Part shown: in pieces, positions 55,801-64,000 of the stretch | Position numbering within the stretch: position 1 is the stretch's first letter | Layout of the letters: each line of letters begins with the position of its first letter | DNA from: Aurantiacibacter sp. MUD61 | Lineage (GTDB): Bacteria > Pseudomonadota > Alphaproteobacteria > Sphingomonadales > Sphingomonadaceae | Direction of reading: 5' to 3' | Length of the DNA: 64,000 nucleotides | NCBI RefSeq assembly: GCF_027912455.1 | Contig: NZ_CP115446.1 | Location: 1,821,501-1,885,500 of the forward strand | Translations under genes and position numbers: made by a program | The notes under the pieces: model-generated | Seen by the model: only the letters and a program-made list of their open reading frames with translations | Database searches by the model: none | Told to the model about the DNA's origin: nothing

Positions 55801-55962
55801 GCTCGCGTATCCTTCAGGCTGACAGACAATGTCACGTTCCGACTGGAAGGCATCAATCTCTTCAACGAGCCTCGCGTGAATTATCGCGGCGCGCCTGACG
55901 ATTTTGGAGCGATTCAAGTGTACGGTCCGCGATACTTTGCAGGTGTTCGCTTCCGCTTCTGA
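52852..55962 (+). CDS. TonB-dependent receptor, alginate locus
   Basis: A 1036-residue outer-membrane receptor of the large carbohydrate type. The start MSYRESRDVPAG follows GGGAGTGG; the signal peptide ends at about AIAQ (residue 35). The plug starts DIVVTGIRGTIQNSIEGKR and includes DEIGDLPALSIGEALETL; the barrel ends in Phe (YFAGVRFRF). It is only distantly like the receptor at 22380. Alginate-oligosaccharide import is inferred from the adjacent lyases and the shared promoter module. Confidence 0.9.
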   Translation: MSYRESRDVPAGRRILATLLTSSALIGFADTAIAQDIDPDDGPGPEVEASEGGDIVVTGIRGTIQNSIEGKRDNDLIVEVLTSDEIGDLPALSIGEALETLTSAASHREQGGATEISLRGLGPFLSSTTINGRMATNGSGDRSVNFSQFPSELFNTLAVYKTQSASLIEGGVAGQIALETVAPLDYGRRRFQGEFKLPYNPQNFDIDEDQRFTDFGYRGTLSYVDQYDLGDLGELGISIGYQRQETTNPEQEANVSNTIRACVLDPTTTSDGVFDDGNCDTSGSTIAGLRDGSVADDFVIARNSYSYRTNITDDERESFFAALQYRPSSNFEIAADFQYSNRLFREQRSDLNFAEGRRIDGPGDPNRIDLPLIYTDSGALRQFTNEQRIEAVSEYLQRDEEYYGGGISLAADVSDRLTISADVSYSQTQRIEEAVQVRFRTEDNEDITGAAVWPNAFESDGSSTNDRIETAVQIMQNGSQGLNFVTQNFDVTNYDLFANDPRVRADLEQDRFNSIWGARLDFEYELDGFLSSVMVGGRFQELAYRDVPGASNGTSRFENNYNDTDGTGALQAANRECRTNFPVSGFLSSISGGNPLITNLDDAGNVIGTSDTFATFDALCVVQVLEREDPSGLNFDANGAPIFPTGDFDSIQNTDVSELSWAGYVQANFDGDLGQVPVRGNLGVRVVHTDVNSTGFRTTLTSIVDNSDPNGPTVTLVENPDELTTVTGGGSYTEFLPSFNLTAELSPDLLGRVAVYRALSRPDPSDLGYGRAFSIDDTEEFASVADALGIVTGLGNPFTEPLLSWNGDVSLEWYPNEDSIFAISAYYKSFNGGFETFGQLETFNIDGELVEGLVRTVNTADETSTIYGFEVSLAHRFGWLPAPFDGLGFKVGYNYADSDFEFEDDTLGAISTLQPDGTITQVNGLIPPSNIFGFSEHVLSAQAYYEIGPIELQGVYKYRSNYFQQFVATPGRIRYVDDTSVFEARVSFRLTDNVTFRLEGINLFNEPRVNYRGAPDDFGAIQVYGPRYFAGVRFRF

Positions 55963-55971
55963 TGCTGGACT

Positions 55972-56007
55972 GGGGTGTCCGTTTCTCCCACGGACACCCC
56001 GTATTTT
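55972..56007 (+). terminator. terminator of the alginate TonB receptor
   Basis: An 11-bp perfect stem (GGGGTGTCCGT/ACGGACACCCC) with a 7-nt loop, followed by GTATTTT, 10 nt after the receptor stop. Confidence 0.85.
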
Positions 56008-56013
56008 CGTTAG

Positions 56014-56029
56014 TTGCCAAAATTGGTAT
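56014..56029. promoter_or_regulatory. candidate GntR operator upstream of its own gene
   Basis: TTGCCAAAATTGGTAT is an imperfect inverted repeat using the same AATTGGTATGA word as the module at 52751. A further AGGTATG lies 12 nt downstream. It is 59 nt before the gntR start, which suggests autoregulation. Confidence 0.5.
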
Positions 56030-56087
56030 GACAAAGTAGGTATGCAGCGAGAACTGAAATGACTCCGATCTAGCAGCAGGGCACGAA

Positions 56088-56828
56088 ATGACGGCGAAAA
56101 GACTTTACCAATCGATTGCACGGCAAATTGCTGAATTGATCGACGAAGGAGCCTATCCGGCGGGATCGAGGCTTCCTGGCGAGAGAGATCTCGCTGAGAA
56201 GTTTGGGGTGAGCCGTGTGACCATCCGTGAAGCGGAGATCGCTCTGCAGGCGATCGGTCGGCTGGAAATCAAGACCGGGTCGGGGGTGTACGTCAGCGAG
56301 CAGCAGCCTGAAATAGCCGATGCGCTACCGAATGTCAGCGCCTTTGAAGTTACTGAAGCGCGGCTTCTCATTGAATCTGAAGCTGCGGCACTGGCTGCGC
56401 GCAATATCACGGATGAAGGCATCGCGGAACTGGAAAAGCTCATCGAAGCGATGGGGAATGCCGATCACGACGAAGCCAATTTAGCAGACGAGAAATTTCA
56501 CCTGCGTATCGCCGAGGCATCGAATAACCAAGCGCTGGTTCACACCGTCCAGCGTCTTTGGAACATGCGTGAGAAAATACCGCAGGTTAAAGCGACCTAT
56601 GAGGCGGTTTGTGTCCATGACTCGAAATTGCGCACTGAAGAGCATCGTGACGTTTTCAACGCCTTGAAGGATCGCGATCCAGCTGCGGCAAGGGCGGCGA
56701 TGCGTGAACATTTCCAACGCCTGATCGAGAATATGCTCGATACGACCGAGCAGCAAGCTCTTGCTGAAGTGCAGCAGCGCGCCACCGAAAGCCGCGAACG
56801 GTTTCTTGCGGCGGCCCGCCTTCCTTAA
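56088..56828 (+). CDS. GntR-family regulator, FadR subfamily
   Basis: A 246-residue regulator. The N-terminal winged helix has RLPGERDLAEKFGVSRVTIREAEIAL, and the C-terminal FCD helical domain has the metal-site pattern (EKFHLRIAEASNN, TEEHRDVFNALKDRD). FadR-type regulators of this kind commonly sense sugar acids or their catabolic products. It sits between the receptor and lyase genes, and TGCCAA/TTGGTA-type sites occur before all three units, so control of alginate use is likely. Whether it represses or activates cannot be read from sequence. Confidence 0.87.
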   Translation: MTAKRLYQSIARQIAELIDEGAYPAGSRLPGERDLAEKFGVSRVTIREAEIALQAIGRLEIKTGSGVYVSEQQPEIADALPNVSAFEVTEARLLIESEAAALAARNITDEGIAELEKLIEAMGNADHDEANLADEKFHLRIAEASNNQALVHTVQRLWNMREKIPQVKATYEAVCVHDSKLRTEEHRDVFNALKDRDPAAARAAMREHFQRLIENMLDTTEQQALAEVQQRATESRERFLAAARLP

Positions 56829-56839
56829 AATGCCAAACC

Positions 56840-56908
56840 AATTGGTATAACAGAGTTGCCAATCTGGCATATTATTGTGGTTGACACATGGCTGGCGCGG
56901 CTTATTGT
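56840..56908 (+). promoter_or_regulatory. promoter and tandem operator of the alginate lyase operon
   Basis: AATTGGTAT (from 56840), TGCCAATCTGGCA (56858-56870, an inverted repeat) and TTGACA (56881-56886), followed after 16 nt by TATTGT (56903-56908). The 47-nt block up to TTGACA matches the block before the receptor gene in order and spacing, with the words AATTGGTAT, AATCTGG and GGTTGACA conserved. The PL6 start is 30 nt downstream. Confidence 0.7.
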
Positions 56909-56937
56909 CCTCTCTATAACAGAAGAGAGGATTCGGG

Positions 56938-59184
56938 ATGTTTGGCAGACTTGCCATAATCGCGGCAGGAGCGCTTGCATGGGTTACTCCTGCGCAAGCT
57001 GAAGATTTCTTCGTCAGCACTCAGGCGGAATACGCAGATGCCGCTCGCGGGGTTGAGGCGGGCGACACCATCATTCTTGCCAACGGCGAGTGGCACGACT
57101 TCGAGATGGTTATCACTGGTGCTGGGCAGCAAGACGCTCTGATTACTGTGACTGCCGAAACCCCGGGCCAAGTCATCCTGACAGGGCAATCCAATTTGCG
57201 CATCGGCGGCCAATACGTCGTCGTATCTGGCCTTGTCTTTCGTGACGGTTACAGCCCCACTGGCGAGGTGATCTCCTTCCGCCGGGACAGTGACGATCTG
57301 GCGAGCAATGCCAGGGTCACTCAGACTGTCATCGACGGTTTCAGCAAGCCCGACCGCAATGAAACCGATTATTGGGTGGCCATGTTTGGGAGCGATAATC
57401 GCTTCGATCACAACCATCTGGTCGGTAAGACCAATCGCGGCGTTACGCTCGCAGTCAGGCTCAACACTGAAGAAAGTCGCGGCAACAATCATCATATCGA
57501 CCACAACTATTTCGGCCCGAGACCAGTGCTCGGATCGAACGGTGGTGAGACGCTGCGGATCGGCACCAGCCACTATTCAATGTTCGATTCCAACACACTT
57601 GTTGAGAACAATGTCTTCGACCGGACGAGCGGCGAGGTGGAAATCATCTCGATCAAGTCTGGTGCCAATATCGTGCGCGGAAACCTGTTCCTTCGGTCGC
57701 AGGGTGCTCTCACCCTTCGCCATGGGGACGGCAATCTGATCGAGCGCAATGTGTTCCTGGGCCACGGCGTGGATCACACCGGTGGCATTCGGATCATCAA
57801 TCGCAATCAGACTGTGCGAGAGAATTACATGGAGGGCCTGCGCGGCGCCGGTTTCGCCAGCGCGCTGACTGTGATGAACGGCGTCCCCAATTCGCCTGTG
57901 AATCGCTACGTCGTAGTCGACAATGCGCTGATCGAGAACAACACCGTGGTCGACAGCTTTCGCATCACGCTGGGTGCCGGCGCTGACGAGGAGCGCTCGG
58001 CCAATCCGGTGAATAGCTCCATGACCGGAAATCTTTTTGCAGGTTCGCACCGCGACACATTCATCGAAGTCGATGCAGACATGTCCGGGATTGTGTTCAC
58101 TGGCAATGCTCTGGTCTCGGGCCGGGTGCACAGCGCGATCGCCGATGAATTGCCAGTGATTGAGACCGAAATGGTCCGCCGCGAGAACGGCCTTTTGTAT
58201 CCTGCAAGTCCTGAACTCGAGAATGTAGGCGCTCCACGCGACCTGCAGGTTATCTCGCTCAGTGATGTCGGTGTGGAATGGTATTCAAAGCCTGGCCAAG
58301 ATGGGATGTTCGGGGCAGGGCAGGAAATTGCCGTGCATGGAAGCGGTGAAGCGCTGATCTCTGCTCTCAGTCAAGCGGGGAACGGTGATACCTTCCGGCT
58401 CGCACCGGGCGATTATCATTTCGATCGCACCCTTCCGATTGATAGGCCCGTCACGCTCCTTGCCAGCGACGGAGAGGAGGTCGTGCTGCGCTTCACCCGT
58501 CCTTCGCTCTTCGAGTTGCGGGAAGGTGGCGCGCTGAGGCTGGATGGCGTTATCATCGACGGCTCTCTTGCTCCGGACAATGTCGGCAACGCTGTCATCC
58601 GAACCGGAAGCGCTCCGATCCGTGGCAATCTGCAGATTGAGCTCGAGAATGTCGAAGTGCGCAATCTTACCGTCAATCGCGACTTTGACGTGATTTACCT
58701 TGGGCCTTCCACACTTGCAGAGCGCCTCCTCATCCGCGGAAGCCAATTCTCAGGCATCAGCGGAACTGTTGTTTCTGCAGCTTCGGAGCATGACGATCAG
58801 GGGCGTTACAATGTCGACTATATGACGATTGAGAACTCGGCTTTTGCAAATGTAGTTGGCCCGGTTGCCGAAGTATATCGCGGGGGCCGTGATGAGAGCA
58901 CCTTTGGTCCGCACGTGCTTATTACCAATTCGCAGTTCAGCAATGTGGGATCTGGCGCGGACGCGTCGATAGTACTGCATGGCGTGCAAGACACCTTGAT
59001 TGCGGAGAACCAGTTCGCCGCATCGGCGCCGATCAGCGTGGTCCACACGGTCGGTGTTCCTCAATCTGCGATCTGGAATAATGAGTTTGCTGAAACACCC
59101 CGGCCAAGTCTGGCTGAACTCGTATTTCCGGGGCAACCGCGCGTTTCGTTGGTCGACAATTCCTTCGACGGAGTAGTCGAATGA
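56938..59184 (+). CDS. PL6 alginate lyase (two-domain)
   Basis: Polysaccharide lyase family 6, cutting alginate by beta-elimination. The 748 residues comprise a signal peptide ending TPAQA (about residue 21), an N-terminal right-handed parallel beta-helix and a second beta-helix-like domain from about 440, the layout of AlyGC-type enzymes. The catalytic Lys and Arg appear as K240 in ISIKSG and R261 in LTLRHG, the same 21-residue spacing as in AlyGC. It is likely periplasmic or outer-membrane associated. The stop overlaps the PL17 start (ATGA). Confidence 0.92.
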   Translation: MFGRLAIIAAGALAWVTPAQAEDFFVSTQAEYADAARGVEAGDTIILANGEWHDFEMVITGAGQQDALITVTAETPGQVILTGQSNLRIGGQYVVVSGLVFRDGYSPTGEVISFRRDSDDLASNARVTQTVIDGFSKPDRNETDYWVAMFGSDNRFDHNHLVGKTNRGVTLAVRLNTEESRGNNHHIDHNYFGPRPVLGSNGGETLRIGTSHYSMFDSNTLVENNVFDRTSGEVEIISIKSGANIVRGNLFLRSQGALTLRHGDGNLIERNVFLGHGVDHTGGIRIINRNQTVRENYMEGLRGAGFASALTVMNGVPNSPVNRYVVVDNALIENNTVVDSFRITLGAGADEERSANPVNSSMTGNLFAGSHRDTFIEVDADMSGIVFTGNALVSGRVHSAIADELPVIETEMVRRENGLLYPASPELENVGAPRDLQVISLSDVGVEWYSKPGQDGMFGAGQEIAVHGSGEALISALSQAGNGDTFRLAPGDYHFDRTLPIDRPVTLLASDGEEVVLRFTRPSLFELREGGALRLDGVIIDGSLAPDNVGNAVIRTGSAPIRGNLQIELENVEVRNLTVNRDFDVIYLGPSTLAERLLIRGSQFSGISGTVVSAASEHDDQGRYNVDYMTIENSAFANVVGPVAEVYRGGRDESTFGPHVLITNSQFSNVGSGADASIVLHGVQDTLIAENQFAASAPISVVHTVGVPQSAIWNNEFAETPRPSLAELVFPGQPRVSLVDNSFDGVVE

Positions 59185-61367
59185 ATCTCACGCTATCCAA
59201 GCTAGCTCTCGCCGCATCGGCGTTGGTGCTGGGCAGTCCTGCTTACGCGCAGCAAGAGCGCTCGACCGTTGTTCAGGCCGAAACGGCGTCCCACTACCCG
59301 CCGCTCTTCGCAGCGGAAATGTTGATCGCCCAGGAATTCGTTGATGATATGATTGCTGCGGGTGTGACGGTGCCAGTGCCGGTCGACCCAGGCGGCGGTT
59401 ATACGCACGAACAGCACAAGAGGAATTATCGGGCGATGCTGCTTGCAGGGCAGCTTTATGACCTGACGGGAGAGGACCGCTATTTCCAATTCGTACGCGA
59501 AATGCTGCTCGAATATGCGGAGCTGTATCCAACTCTGAGCGATCACCCCGCGCGTGCAAATCAGAATGTCGGCCGCCTGTTCTGGCAGGTGCTCAACGAT
59601 GCCATGTGGCTGGTGCATGCAATTCAGGCATACGAGCTTGTGCGCAGCGATCTGTATGCTGCCGATCGTGAACTGATCGACAATCAACTTTTCCGGCGCG
59701 CAGCCCAATTCCTCTCGGTGGAATCCGAAAGCACATTCAATCGCATTCACAATCACGCGACCTGGGCGACAGCCGGTGTGGGAATGACCGGCTATGTGCT
59801 TGGCGACGATGAATTGGTTCACAGAGCGCTTTACGGAACTCGCGGTGATGGTGAAGCGGGATTTATCCGCCAGACCGAACTGCTCTTCTCGCCGGACGGG
59901 TATTACACCGAAGGCCCATATTACCAGCGCTTCGCCCTTTTACCGTTTATGGTTTTCGCAGGCGCGATTGATCGCAATGAGCCGGAACGCCGGATCTTTG
60001 AGCATCGCGATGGAATTCTTGAAAAAGCCCTGCTGACGACAATCCAGCTGACCTATGACGGATATTTCTTCCCCTTCAACGATGCCATTCGGGACAAAAG
60101 CCTCAATACAGCCGAGCTCTACGAAGGCGTAGCCATCGGCTACTCGGTAACTGAGAACCCGGCGCTGCTGGATATTGCGCAGTTTCAGGGCCGCACGGTG
60201 ATTTCACAAGCCGGGCTTCAAATGTCGCAAGCCCTTGCCGCGGGCGAGGCGGAGCGCTTCCCCTTCCGCTCGATGCTCTTCAGCGACGGACCTGACGGGG
60301 ACCAGGGAGCAATTGCAGTGCTGCGCGATGGTGTCGGGCCTGACCATTTAGCTCTCGTCGCCAAGAATGCCTCGCAAGGCATGGGGCACGGCCACTTCGA
60401 CAAATTGAGTTGGCAACTTTACAATTTGGGAGAGGAGGTTGTCCGCGATTACGGCGCCGCTCGCTTCCTCAATATCGAGGCGAAACAGGGCGGTCGGTAT
60501 CTCCCAGAAAACGAAAGCTGGGCGAAGCAGACGATCGCGCACAATGCGCTGGTCGTAAACGAGCAGAGCCATTTCTACGGCGATCGGGACCTCGCTGACC
60601 TGTCAGCACCCACCCAGCTGTATTTCGCAACCGACGAAGGCCTGCAGGTGAGTGTCGCCGGGATAGATGATGCCTATCCGCAGGAAGGCGTGTCCATGAC
60701 CCGGCTTCTGGCGCTGGTCGATGTCGAAGGTTTCTCGCAGCCGGTCACTCTGGACCTCATGCGCGCTCAGGGTGAAGGTGAGTTGCAATTCGACCTGCCG
60801 CTGCATTACTCCGGCCACATCATGCGCTTGGGCTTTGACCCCTCCCGAAATATTGAGGGCAGGCCTGTGCTGGGGGCTGGCAACGGCTACCAGCACATCT
60901 GGGAAGATGGTCGCGGCGCGCCTGAAGCGGATCAGGCCTTCATGACATGGCTGCTTGAAGGCCGGTTCTATACCTATCGCTTCGTGCCGCAGGACAACTT
61001 CGAGGTGATCCTCGGCGAAAGCGGTGCGAACGATCCGGAATTCAACCTTCGGAGAGAGCCTCTCGTCATCCAGCGCGTGACCGGGAGTAGCAGCGCAACT
61101 TTCGTCAGTCTTGTCGAGCCTCACGGTCTCTATGACGGCGCGACCGAACAGACGATAGATAGCGACAGCCAGATCACTTCTCTGCGCCATATCGAGCAAG
61201 GCACATTTGACATTGTCCTGATCGAAACGCTGGCCGGTGCGCAAATCGCTGTCGCGATTTCCTGGGATGACAATCCCGCGGCAAGGCACACCGCCATCAT
61301 CGAAGGGCGCGAAGTCACGTGGCAAGGCTATGCCGCGCGCATCCCCCTTACGGCAGCTGGAGAATGA
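59181..61367 (+). CDS. PL17 exo-type alginate lyase (oligoalginate lyase)
   Basis: Releases unsaturated monouronate from alginate oligosaccharides. The 728 residues have a signal peptide (ends AYAQ, about residue 24), an alpha/alpha-barrel domain and a heparinase II/III-like beta-sheet domain. N191, H192 (IHNHATW), Y248 (EGPYYQRF) and H403 (MGHGHFDK) have the spacing of the catalytic Asn/His/Tyr/His of Alg17c. It overlaps PL6 by 4 nt and kdgF by 4 nt, so it is part of one operon. Confidence 0.92.
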   Translation: MNLTLSKLALAASALVLGSPAYAQQERSTVVQAETASHYPPLFAAEMLIAQEFVDDMIAAGVTVPVPVDPGGGYTHEQHKRNYRAMLLAGQLYDLTGEDRYFQFVREMLLEYAELYPTLSDHPARANQNVGRLFWQVLNDAMWLVHAIQAYELVRSDLYAADRELIDNQLFRRAAQFLSVESESTFNRIHNHATWATAGVGMTGYVLGDDELVHRALYGTRGDGEAGFIRQTELLFSPDGYYTEGPYYQRFALLPFMVFAGAIDRNEPERRIFEHRDGILEKALLTTIQLTYDGYFFPFNDAIRDKSLNTAELYEGVAIGYSVTENPALLDIAQFQGRTVISQAGLQMSQALAAGEAERFPFRSMLFSDGPDGDQGAIAVLRDGVGPDHLALVAKNASQGMGHGHFDKLSWQLYNLGEEVVRDYGAARFLNIEAKQGGRYLPENESWAKQTIAHNALVVNEQSHFYGDRDLADLSAPTQLYFATDEGLQVSVAGIDDAYPQEGVSMTRLLALVDVEGFSQPVTLDLMRAQGEGELQFDLPLHYSGHIMRLGFDPSRNIEGRPVLGAGNGYQHIWEDGRGAPEADQAFMTWLLEGRFYTYRFVPQDNFEVILGESGANDPEFNLRREPLVIQRVTGSSSATFVSLVEPHGLYDGATEQTIDSDSQITSLRHIEQGTFDIVLIETLAGAQIAVAISWDDNPAARHTAIIEGREVTWQGYAARIPLTAAGE

Positions 61368-61732
61368 CGATGGCGCAGCAAGATCAAATTGGCAGCGAAC
61401 GTTTCATCGACGCGGCTACGGTGCCGGTGGAAGAACTTGGCGGGGGAATAAAGCGCCAGATCCTGGGTTTCGGGCCTGATCTGATGGCGGTTCGCGTGTG
61501 TTTCGATAAAGGCGCGGTTGGTGAGCAGCACGCCCATCATCACGCGCAAACCAGCTATGTCGAAAGCGGACGCTTCCTCGCGACGATTGACGGAGAGGAG
61601 CGGGAACTGGGGCCGGGCGATGGCTTCTATGTGAAGCCACACGAAATGCACGGGGCGGTGTGCCTCGAAGCCGGCGTTTTGATCGACACGTTCAGTCCGG
61701 TCCGTTCTGATTTTCTCGGCTCGGAGGCTTAA
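61364..61732 (+). CDS. kdgF: KdgF-type cupin (unsaturated uronate linearisation)
   Basis: A 122-residue single-domain cupin. It has the metal motif EQHAHHHAQTSYVESG and the second cupin box DGFYVKPHEMHG. KdgF proteins convert cyclic 4,5-unsaturated monouronates from lyases into the linear 4-deoxy-L-erythro-5-hexoseulose uronate (DEH). The start is taken as the ATG overlapping the PL17 stop; an ATG 6 nt later is possible. The stop overlaps the transporter start (TAATG). Confidence 0.87.
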   Translation: MTMAQQDQIGSERFIDAATVPVEELGGGIKRQILGFGPDLMAVRVCFDKGAVGEQHAHHHAQTSYVESGRFLATIDGEERELGPGDGFYVKPHEMHGAVCLEAGVLIDTFSPVRSDFLGSEA

Positions 61733-63006
61733 TGATGCAAGGCAAGCTTCGCTATTGGATTGTAGGCCTCGTCGCGCTGGCAACGATCATCAATTACATC
61801 GATCGCGGCGCACTTGGTTTCCTATGGCCAGAGATCTCGACGGAACTAGGCCTTACCGAATTCGATTACGCCATCATCCTGAATGTCTTCACATTTGCAT
61901 ATGCATTCGGGCAATCGATTTTTGGCAAGATTTTCGATTGGATTGGCGTCAGATTGGGCTTCGTCCTGTCGATTGTCGTCTGGTCGGCGGCAACCATGCT
62001 GCACGCAGTCGCGAATTCACTGATGAGTTTTGCAGCGTTCCGCGCAATTCTCGGTGTGTCAGAAGCAGGCAACTGGCCGGGCGCGACAAAGGCGAATGCG
62101 GTCTGGTTTCCCATCAATGAGCGCGCATTGGCGCAGGGAATTTTCAATTCCGGAGCTGCGATCGGCGGCATCGTATCGGCGCCAATTATCGGTATCCTCT
62201 TCGTTTGGCTCGGCAGTTGGCAGGCGACCTTCGTCGCCATCGGCGCACTTGGGTTTCTCTGGCTGATACCGTGGATGATTGTCTACAAGAGCGGGCCTGA
62301 TGCACACCCCTGGATCAGCGTGGAAGAGCGCGCATACATTCTCACTGGGCAGAGGAATGCCGAGACTGACGAAGTTGCCGAATATACTCCGAATACGGCG
62401 GAAATCCTGAGCCGGAAGGAAAGCTGGGGCGTCATCCTCGCCAGCGCGTTTATCGACCCTATCTGGTGGCTGTTTGTAGGTTGGCTGCCGATCTACCTAC
62501 TCAACACCTATGGTTTCGGTGTCGAAGAAATCGCGCGTTTTGCGTGGGTGCCTTATGTCGGTGCGATGTTTGGCGCGTGGTTTGGCGGGCTGCTGGCAGG
62601 TAAGCTGCTGAAGTCGGGCTGGACTGTCAATCGAACCCGCAAGACCGTCATCGCTCTTGGCGGGCTGATCATGCTGGTCTCGCTTCTGCTCACCACCCAG
62701 GCCGCGACACCGCTCACAGCTGTTCTGATTATGGCAGTCATCCTATTCGGTTTCCAAACAGCCATCGGCAATATTCAGACCTTGCCGAGCGATTTTTATG
62801 GCGGTGCTTCGGTGGGATCGCTCGCAGGTTTTGCGGGCACCGCGGCGAAACTTGCCGTTGTCGGTCTGAACTTCCTCATCCCGGTCATTACCGTCGAATC
62901 CTATACGCCTGCATTCATTGTGGGCGCAGCTCTCGCGATCCTGACAGTGCTGTCGATCTTCACCCTCTGTCCGGACATCAAACCTCTGAAACCAAAAGCG
63001 GCCTGA
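61732..63006 (+). CDS. MFS transporter, hexuronate (ExuT) type
   Basis: A 424-residue, 12-helix inner-membrane transporter of the anion:cation symporter group. The N-terminal INYIDRGALGFLWPEI, the loop GKIFDWIGVRLGF and SEAGNWPGATKANAVWFP are typical of hexuronate transporters. It likely brings unsaturated uronate or DEH from the periplasm into the cytoplasm. It is translationally coupled to kdgF (TAATG). Confidence 0.87.
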   Translation: MMQGKLRYWIVGLVALATIINYIDRGALGFLWPEISTELGLTEFDYAIILNVFTFAYAFGQSIFGKIFDWIGVRLGFVLSIVVWSAATMLHAVANSLMSFAAFRAILGVSEAGNWPGATKANAVWFPINERALAQGIFNSGAAIGGIVSAPIIGILFVWLGSWQATFVAIGALGFLWLIPWMIVYKSGPDAHPWISVEERAYILTGQRNAETDEVAEYTPNTAEILSRKESWGVILASAFIDPIWWLFVGWLPIYLLNTYGFGVEEIARFAWVPYVGAMFGAWFGGLLAGKLLKSGWTVNRTRKTVIALGGLIMLVSLLLTTQAATPLTAVLIMAVILFGFQTAIGNIQTLPSDFYGGASVGSLAGFAGTAAKLAVVGLNFLIPVITVESYTPAFIVGAALAILTVLSIFTLCPDIKPLKPKAA

Positions 63007-63043
63007 ACCGGCCGACCACTCACTCGATCAAAGGGATAATCTC

Positions 63044-63799
63044 ATGAGCAATCTGGCTGGGAAAGTCGCACTGGTAACCGGCGGCAGCCGCGATATTGGT
63101 CGTGCCGTCTGCACCAAATTGGCGTCACAGGGCGCCAAGGTGGCCGTCAATTATTTCGACAATGAGCAGGATGGCGACGACACCGTCAACGCCATCCAGT
63201 CTTCCGGCGGTGAAGCTATCAAGATCTATGCCGATTTGACAAAGGCTGAAGACGTGAATGCCATGGTTGCGCAAACCGTCGATGCTTTCGGCGAGCGGAT
63301 CGATATTCTCGTCAACGTCGCCGGTGGACTTGTTGCGCGCAAGACGATTGACGAAATGGATGAGGACTTTTTCAATTTCCTGATGCAGTTGAATGTCACC
63401 TCGACCTTCCTGGCGACCAAGGCCGCCGTCCCGCACATGTCAGAAGGATCTGTCATCGTGAATTTCGCCTCGCTAGCCGGCCGCGATGGCGGTGGACCGG
63501 GAGCGAGTGCCTATGCCACTGCCAAAGGCGCGGTCATGACCTGGACGCGTGCGATGTCCAAGGAACTGGGGCCTAGAGGCATTCGGGTGAACGCGCTCTG
63601 CCCCGGAATGATCGCAACCAAATTCCACGACGATTTCAGCAAGCCGGAAGCGCGCAAAAATGTTGCTGCGGCCACTGATCTGAAGCGTGAAGGTACTGCG
63701 GAAGAGACAGCGAATGTCGTCGCCTATCTCGTATCGGAGAAAGCCTCATTCCTTTCAGGCGTTAATCTCGATGTGAATGGCGGGCTTGCCTACTCGTGA
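63044..63799 (+). CDS. SDR oxidoreductase, probable DEH reductase
   Basis: A 251-residue short-chain dehydrogenase: cofactor loop TGGSRDIGRA, NVAGG in place of NNAG, catalytic Ser in NFASLAG, and YATAK (Tyr/Lys). In alginate pathways an SDR reduces DEH to 2-keto-3-deoxygluconate using NAD(P)H, and the position between the transporter and the KDG kinase supports this. AAGGGATAA lies before the start, 37 nt after the transporter. The enzyme activity itself is inferred from context. Confidence 0.83.
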   Translation: MSNLAGKVALVTGGSRDIGRAVCTKLASQGAKVAVNYFDNEQDGDDTVNAIQSSGGEAIKIYADLTKAEDVNAMVAQTVDAFGERIDILVNVAGGLVARKTIDEMDEDFFNFLMQLNVTSTFLATKAAVPHMSEGSVIVNFASLAGRDGGGPGASAYATAKGAVMTWTRAMSKELGPRGIRVNALCPGMIATKFHDDFSKPEARKNVAAATDLKREGTAEETANVVAYLVSEKASFLSGVNLDVNGGLAYS

Positions 63800-63829
63800 G
63801 GCGTGCTGTCCAGGTCGAGCACTTCTAAC

Positions 63830-64000
63830 ATGACTGTTTTCATCTTCGGCGAGGCGATGCTGGAGTATCATAGCCGCGGGAATAACGGTCTGCGCTATGG
63901 CGGCGACACGCTTAACACAGCGATACATTTGGCGCGTCGGGGGCATGACGTAGCCTACGTTACTGCCGTAGGTACAGATCCCATCAGCGATGCCCTCGTC
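63830..64000 (+). CDS. kdgK: 2-keto-3-deoxygluconate kinase (start only)
   Basis: The first 57 codons of a PfkB-family sugar kinase; the rest lies beyond the window. MTVFIFGEAMLEYHSR, RYGGDTLNTAIHLARRG and VTAVGTDPISD match the N-terminal part of KDG kinases (substrate-binding GGDTLN loop). It would phosphorylate KDG to KDPG for Entner-Doudoroff cleavage. No strong ribosome site is seen before the ATG. Confidence 0.83.
   Translation, partial: MTVFIFGEAMLEYHSRGNNGLRYGGDTLNTAIHLARRGHDVAYVTAVGTDPISDALV

Overview
The window is GC-rich alphaproteobacterial chromosome, most likely a marine or freshwater sphingomonad (Erythrobacteraceae-like). The pointers are a GcrA cell-cycle regulator, very large TonB-dependent receptors of the Xanthomonas/Caulobacter carbohydrate type, several flavin-dependent halogenase-family proteins, and Caulobacter-type oxidative xylose (Weimberg) genes. 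Genes are packed tightly: most operon neighbours overlap by 4 nt and several convergent pairs share their stop codons.

Region 1 (1-9.9 kb). A secretin whose 5' end is cut off, a secreted zincin-like protein and an unknown lipoprotein are followed by the translation/transcription cluster rimP-nusA-ylxR-infB-(small membrane protein)-thioesterase-rbfA. The usual continuation of this cluster (truB-rpsO-pnp) is found only at 40.7-44.5 kb, in the same orientation, so about 30 kb of mostly catabolic DNA separates the two halves.

Region 2 (10-14.6 kb). Thymidine kinase, a flavodoxin and two tandem AbgT-type transporters, with three families of interspersed inverted repeats nearby.

Region 3 (14.7-39.9 kb). 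A xylan/xylose utilisation locus. Four near-identical palindromes (TGGTAGCGCTACCA type) mark four transcription starts: (a) sugar transporter + halogenase + degenerate halogenase; (b) TonB receptor, divergent from two more halogenases; (c) GH3 + GH10, divergent from a LacI regulator + xylonate dehydratase; (d) GH3 + JmjC-like cupin + GH5 + xylX + xylB + xylC. Together these give outer-membrane uptake, xylan and beta-glucan hydrolysis, xylose import and oxidation as far as alpha-ketoglutarate semialdehyde. The last dehydrogenase (XylA) is not in the window. The halogenase-family proteins and the cupin have no assigned role in this pathway and are the best candidates for undescribed biology.

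Region 4 (40-51.7 kb). Site-2 protease, truB, rpsO, pnp, two zinc alcohol dehydrogenases, a spermidine-synthase-like protein, DUF1993, a PAS + MetOD1-like pair, gcrA, an ABC-2 permease, hspQ and tRNA-Ser(CGA).

Region 5 (51.7-64 kb). Just after the tRNA lies an IS6-family element and then an alginate utilisation locus: TonB receptor, GntR regulator, PL6 and PL17 alginate lyases, KdgF, hexuronate-type transporter, DEH reductase and the start of KDG kinase, which runs off the end. Two promoters in this locus share a 47-bp regulatory module with identical spacing, presumably the target of the GntR regulator.

All calls rest on reading motifs and gene order; no database search was run.
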